From Luteimonas sp. ANT-B3E (lineage in GTDB: Bacteria > Pseudomonadota > Gammaproteobacteria > Xanthomonadales > Xanthomonadaceae): a stretch of 64,000 nucleotides of DNA. The stretch spans positions 60,149 to 124,148 of the forward strand of contig LXQJ01000041.1 in the NCBI GenBank assembly GCA_001683895.1. Reading direction: 5' to 3'. Positions within the stretch are counted from its first letter, which is position 1; every line of letters starts with the position of its first letter. Positions 60,005-64,000 of the stretch are shown in pieces. A model generated the notes under the pieces. The model did no database searches, was not told where the DNA came from, and saw only the letters and a program-made list of their open reading frames with translations. The translations under genes were made by a program, and so were the position numbers.

Positions 60005-62323
60005 TCACTGCGATCCGCGGCCCGGGCCCGCGATTCTACCGGCGACCCGATCGGGGGCCCCCGCCACCAGGTGGGTGCCGGAGCCGGCAGGTGCCGGGAC
60101 GCAGGGCGTGCGACCCACCACCGCGCCACGGCGCTCGGCAGTGATCACCGACATCCATGCGCGCAACCCCGCCTGCGTGCGGTCACCGCATTGGAACTGC
60201 GCGGTTGGAACCAGCGACAGCAGCGGGTGGTACGCGGGGTCCTGCTCGAGTGCGGAACCCCATCTCGCGCGCATTGCGGCGACCTCGCCGGCAAAGCGCG
60301 TCTGCTTCTCGGGGGTGTCTTCCACGCCACGGCTGGCGGACTCGTGATGATACAGCTCCGCATGCGGCGTCCAGATATTGCGTAGGCCCCGCGCCGCGAG
60401 CCGGAGACAGAAATCGACATCGTTGAACGCGACCTGCAGCGACTCGTCGAGCCCGCCGACATCGAGGTACAGCTGCCGACGCACCATCAGGCACGCTGCA
60501 GTGACCGCACCGAGCGCCTGGACATGGAGCGCGCGGCCGTCGTGCCCGCCGCTCCCCCGGGGCGCATGCAGGAAGCGATGTCCCGCCACGCCGCCGAGCC
60601 CGACGATCACACCGGCATGCTGGATCGTGTCGTCGGGGAAGTACAGCATCGCGCCGACTGCGCCGACGTCGGGACGCTCGGCGTAATGGCGCATCCGGGC
60701 GATCCAGTCACGCGAGATCACCTCGATGTCGTTGTTGAGCAGCACCACCAGATCGCCGGTCGCCTCGGCGACCGCGGCATTGTTGATTGCCGAGTAGTTG
60801 AACGGCGCGTCGTGGCGCAGCACGTGGATGCGCGCATCGCGCGCGATCTCCGAGAGGTACGCAAGCGCTGCGGGCTCGCTCGACTGGTTGTCGACCACGA
60901 TGATCTCGAGCATCTCCGGCAGGTCGTTGGCCAACACGCTGTCGATGCAGCGCCTGAGGAGGTCGACGCCGTCGCGCGTGGGGATGACGATGCTGACCCC
61001 GACGAGCTGGTCCACTGGCGTCGGTACACCGTGTTCGCCGTTCGCAGATGAGGTCCCAGTGCCGTCTGGACGCATTGCCGCCGTCCTCGCATAGCGGCGG
61101 CTGTCGGCGTGATCCTCGGTCGCCGGCCCCGCGACGACGGCCGACCCCGAGACGTGAGCGAGGATATGCGGCACGTGCACGACGCAGTCGACAGCGCACG
61201 AGTGCGCGCATTGCCGGGCAAGCGTCGCAAGCAGTGTGTCAAGCATGGCGTCACCGGCCCGTCCAGCGGCCGACCTCGCGCAGTCGAGCGCATGAAAGGC
61301 GCATGGGTGCAGGTAGTCGTCGTGTTCGAGGAGATCGCGGTCGAATGCCGGCCTGAAGCGGGCCGCATCGCGACGGCCGGTCTCGTCGGCGCTGTCCACG
61401 TCGGCATAGAACACGCGGCCCGCAGGGAACTGACCGATCGCGGCAGCGATCGCCAGCAGCGCGTGCGGTGCGAAGTGCAACGTGGGCTCGATCACAGCGA
61501 CGTACTGCCCCGTGGCCTGGGCAAGGAGCCCCGGCCAGCCCGTCGCGCCGCCGGCCAGGACGCGGATACGGCGGTCGGTGGCAACCACCGCACGCAGCCG
61601 TTGCCGCGTGTCGGGCGCCGTGTTGGCACCCACGACGACCAGGAGCTCCCAGTCCGGGTACACCTGCTCACGCACGCTGTCCACGCAGGCGGCCAGCGTC
61701 ACCATCGAAGCCGCGCCGGCAACGACGACGACCGACAGCGGCGGGCGGGCGTCAAAGCGCTGTGCTGCCGCCCTGAGGACGTCCAGCGCTGCACCGTCGA
61801 GCGTGTCATGGGCCAACGCCCAGTCGTTGTACCTGTCGTCAGTGGTCGCCCTTCGCCCCAGATCAGTGATCCGCAGGAGCCCTGCAATGCCGGCGCCTGC
61901 GCGGACACCATTAGCCTCGAGGGAGCCCGACGCTGCGTGCGTGCGCGCGGCGATGAGCTGTTGCGCATCGCCGTCGGACACTGGCCACACGTCCACCGAG
62001 CGCAAGGTCAACAGGCCCGGCCGATCGCTAGGATCGAACCGCAGCCTTGGGCCGAAGCCGGGCGCCCGCACCAGCGCGCGCCAGTCCGACCGGGACGGCC
62101 CTGGGGCGAGCGGCGCGCAGGTGTCCTCACTCCAGCCGCTCCCGCAGTCGAAGTACACGCGCGGCGTCGTCTCTTCGTCCGTGTCGAGTACTGCAACCAC
62201 GAGATACGTCCCGGCGGGCCGAGTACCGTCGAGCTCGACGAGGAACTGCGGGTCAGCGTCGGTCGCCAGCCAACGACCGCCCGCCAGCGGCTCCAGGCCC
62301 CTGAGCGGCTGCGGCGCTGGCAT
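60005..62323 (-). CDS. GT2-family glycosyltransferase with tandem domains (first degenerate)
   Basis: C-terminal VGVSIVIPTRDGVDLLRRCIDSVLANDLPEMLEIIVVDNQSSEP...LLNNDIEVISRDWIARM; N-terminal LSVVVVAGAASMVTLAACVDSVREQVYPDWELLVVVG. Alternative TTG start at 62371. Confidence 0.88.
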   Translation of the reverse strand: MPAPQPLRGLEPLAGGRWLATDADPQFLVELDGTRPAGTYLVVAVLDTDEETTPRVYFDCGSGWSEDTCAPLAPGPSRSDWRALVRAPGFGPRLRFDPSDRPGLLTLRSVDVWPVSDGDAQQLIAARTHAASGSLEANGVRAGAGIAGLLRITDLGRRATTDDRYNDWALAHDTLDGAALDVLRAAAQRFDARPPLSVVVVAGAASMVTLAACVDSVREQVYPDWELLVVVGANTAPDTRQRLRAVVATDRRIRVLAGGATGWPGLLAQATGQYVAVIEPTLHFAPHALLAIAAAIGQFPAGRVFYADVDSADETGRRDAARFRPAFDRDLLEHDDYLHPCAFHALDCARSAAGRAGDAMLDTLLATLARQCAHSCAVDCVVHVPHILAHVSGSAVVAGPATEDHADSRRYARTAAMRPDGTGTSSANGEHGVPTPVDQLVGVSIVIPTRDGVDLLRRCIDSVLANDLPEMLEIIVVDNQSSEPAALAYLSEIARDARIHVLRHDAPFNYSAINNAAVAEATGDLVVLLNNDIEVISRDWIARMRHYAERPDVGAVGAMLYFPDDTIQHAGVIVGLGGVAGHRFLHAPRGSGGHDGRALHVQALGAVTAACLMVRRQLYLDVGGLDESLQVAFNDVDFCLRLAARGLRNIWTPHAELYHHESASRGVEDTPEKQTRFAGEVAAMRARWGSALEQDPAYHPLLSLVPTAQFQCGDRTQAGLRAWMSVITAERRGAVVGRTPCVPAPAGSGTHLVAGAPDRVAGRIAGPGRGSQ

Positions 62324-62367
62324 CGACGTCGCTCGGTTGTCACCGGCCGCTGGCGCCGACCGCGCCC

Positions 62368-63348
62368 TCAACGCGGGTCGCCTCTCAGGCGACGCAACCA
62401 GCGCCGCCAGAAAACATTCTCCATCCCATGGCGCAACACCCGCAGCTCTGCTTCGATGCGCTCCAGCCGGGCTGCGAGCGCATCGAGCGCCTCCAGCTGT
62501 CGGCCTTGTCCATCCTGTAGCTCGATCGCCAGCGCCGACCTCGCCTCCCCAGCCTCCGCATCCCGTCGACGCGCGTCTTCTCGCAGCGTGTCCATGCCCG
62601 CGCCGATCCGGGCGATCGGCTCGACCAACGCGCCCCGCAAGGCGTCCTGTCCGTCACGCCCCCGCGCTTCCCGCGCCTGCGCCTCAGTCGACAGCGCACG
62701 CATCTGTCCCATCATCACCAGGGCATCGCCAGTACGCTCGCGCGCTGCCCACGCGATGCCCGCCATGACCTCCTCGACATGTGCAAGCGCCACGCCCCGC
62801 ATCACGGTTCCGGGGTCTAGGCGAAGGATGCGCACGTCGACGCGCAGCGTGTCGCCGGCTTCGCCAACCCGCGGCAGGTCGCGCAGATCTAACTCGATGA
62901 ACGCCGGCGGCACTCCGACTTCCAGCGTGATGACATTCCCGGCGTTGACTTCGATGCGAGCGGCGTTGGACTGCATCAGCCGGCACCCGAGGTCGACAAC
63001 CTCCTGTCCGTCAACCTCGACAGCGATGCGATAGTGTCCAGGTAACGCTGAGGAAACCAGATGCACAGCATCAAGGCGTGCTGCGGCAGGCACACCGAAG
63101 CGCAGGACAACGGTCCCACCCCGCGTTGAGACCTCGCCTTCGCATGACCGCGCATCGTCGTAGCCACCGCCCTGTGCACGCCATCGCAGCCGGGGGGCGA
63201 GCGCACCGCCTTCGACAACGCCGCCGAGCATGAGCGCCAGCAAAGCGCGCGTGGCGGCATCGATACCGGCGCCGCCAGGAGTCGCGCGACTGTCCGCTGT
63301 GGACATACCGGCGACCGGCACGCCGTCAGTCCGATCCATGACCGTCAA
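62368..63348 (-). CDS. Hypothetical protein: N-terminal beta-rich region plus C-terminal coiled coil
   Basis: C-terminal heptad-like DTLREDARRRDAEAGEARSALAIELQDGQGRQLEALDALAARLERIEAELRVLRHGMENVFWRRWLRRLRGDPR; abuts the downstream GT. Confidence 0.7.
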   Translation of the reverse strand: MTVMDRTDGVPVAGMSTADSRATPGGAGIDAATRALLALMLGGVVEGGALAPRLRWRAQGGGYDDARSCEGEVSTRGGTVVLRFGVPAAARLDAVHLVSSALPGHYRIAVEVDGQEVVDLGCRLMQSNAARIEVNAGNVITLEVGVPPAFIELDLRDLPRVGEAGDTLRVDVRILRLDPGTVMRGVALAHVEEVMAGIAWAARERTGDALVMMGQMRALSTEAQAREARGRDGQDALRGALVEPIARIGAGMDTLREDARRRDAEAGEARSALAIELQDGQGRQLEALDALAARLERIEAELRVLRHGMENVFWRRWLRRLRGDPR

Positions 63349-64000
63349 GCGCCCGTTCCACGTCCGCCACCAGGTCCACCACGTCCTCCACCCCCACCGA
63401 CAGCCGCACCAGCCCCGGCGTGATGCCCAGCGCGGCGCGGCGTTCCTCGGGGATCGATGCGTGGGTCATCACCGCGGGATGGTTGACCAGGCTCTCGACG
63501 CCGCCCAGTGACTCGGCCAGCGTGAACACCTGCAGGCGCTCGCAGAATTGCTTCGCAGCGTCGAATCCGCCGTCGAGCTCGACCGAGACGATGCCGCCGA
63601 AGCCGTCCATCTGGCGCGCGGCCAGCGCGTGCTGCGGATGCGACGCGAGCCCCGGGTAGATCACGCGCGTGACGCCGGCATGTCCGTCGAGCATGCGCGC
63701 GATCGCCATCGCGCCGTCGCAGTGCGCGCGCATGCGCAGGTGCAGCGTCTTCAGCCCGCGCAGCGCAAGGAAGCTGTCGAACGGCCCCTGCACCGCGCCG
63801 ACGGAGTTCTGCAGGAACGCCATCCGCTCGGCGAGGTCGGCGTCGTCGCCGACGACCACCATGCCGCCGACCATGTCGGAGTGGCCGTTGAGGAACTTGG
63901 TCGCCGAGTGCATCACCAGGTCCGCGCCGAGCTCGATCGGGCGCTGCAGGATCGGCGAGGCGAAGGTGTTGTCGGCGACCACCAGGAGGTCGTGGCGGCG
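63326..64000 (-). CDS. metB: Cystathionine gamma-synthase/lyase (PLP-dependent, partial, runs off right edge)
   Basis: VVADNTFASPILQRPIELGADLVMHSATKFLNGHSDMVGG (PLP lysine motif SATKFLNGH) and LSVGVEDVVDLVADVERAL. Confidence 0.93.
   Translation of the reverse strand, partial: RRHDLLVVADNTFASPILQRPIELGADLVMHSATKFLNGHSDMVGGMVVVGDDADLAERMAFLQNSVGAVQGPFDSFLALRGLKTLHLRMRAHCDGAMAIARMLDGHAGVTRVIYPGLASHPQHALAARQMDGFGGIVSVELDGGFDAAKQFCERLQVFTLAESLGGVESLVNHPAVMTHASIPEERRAALGITPGLVRLSVGVEDVVDLVADVERALDGHGSD

Overview
GC-rich chromosomal window that looks like a Lysobacter/Luteimonas/Xanthomonas-type gammaproteobacterium. This is inferred from gene content; I ran no taxonomic search. From left to right it contains: (1) part of a type II secretion operon on the minus strand (gspE-F-G-H-I); (2) a mostly housekeeping backbone (purL, a dsbC-like gene, xerD, an RDD-family gene, lptG/lptF, pepA, holC, valS, rimI, pssA, two DUF4124-like genes, proS, an H-NS-like gene, a ThrE-like exporter, an Mla-like lipid-transport operon, alkB, ETF-QO); (3) a tightly overlapping glycan cassette (32.9-39.8 kb) plus a multi-TM protein between ETF-QO and etfBA; (4) a scoAB-like CoA-transferase pair and an O-antigen/LPS-type locus with wzm/wzt, very large glycosyltransferases and GT-C-like membrane proteins (43.4-63.3 kb), ending at a metB-like gene at the right edge. 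No tRNA, rRNA, CRISPR array, prophage or transposase was recognised. The most unusual non-coding signal is a dispersed ~0.5 kb intergenic element present three times: two direct copies bracketing gspE and one inverted copy downstream in the pssA-DUF4124 gap. Each copy has conserved palindromic cores, a stem with compensatory changes between copies, and hexanucleotide-periodic low-complexity ends whose repeat unit differs from copy to copy. The most interesting coding signals are two similar flippase/GT2/methyltransferase/GT-C modules flanking etfBA, and a 1149-aa propeller-like + coiled-coil + GT2 + GT4 fusion.
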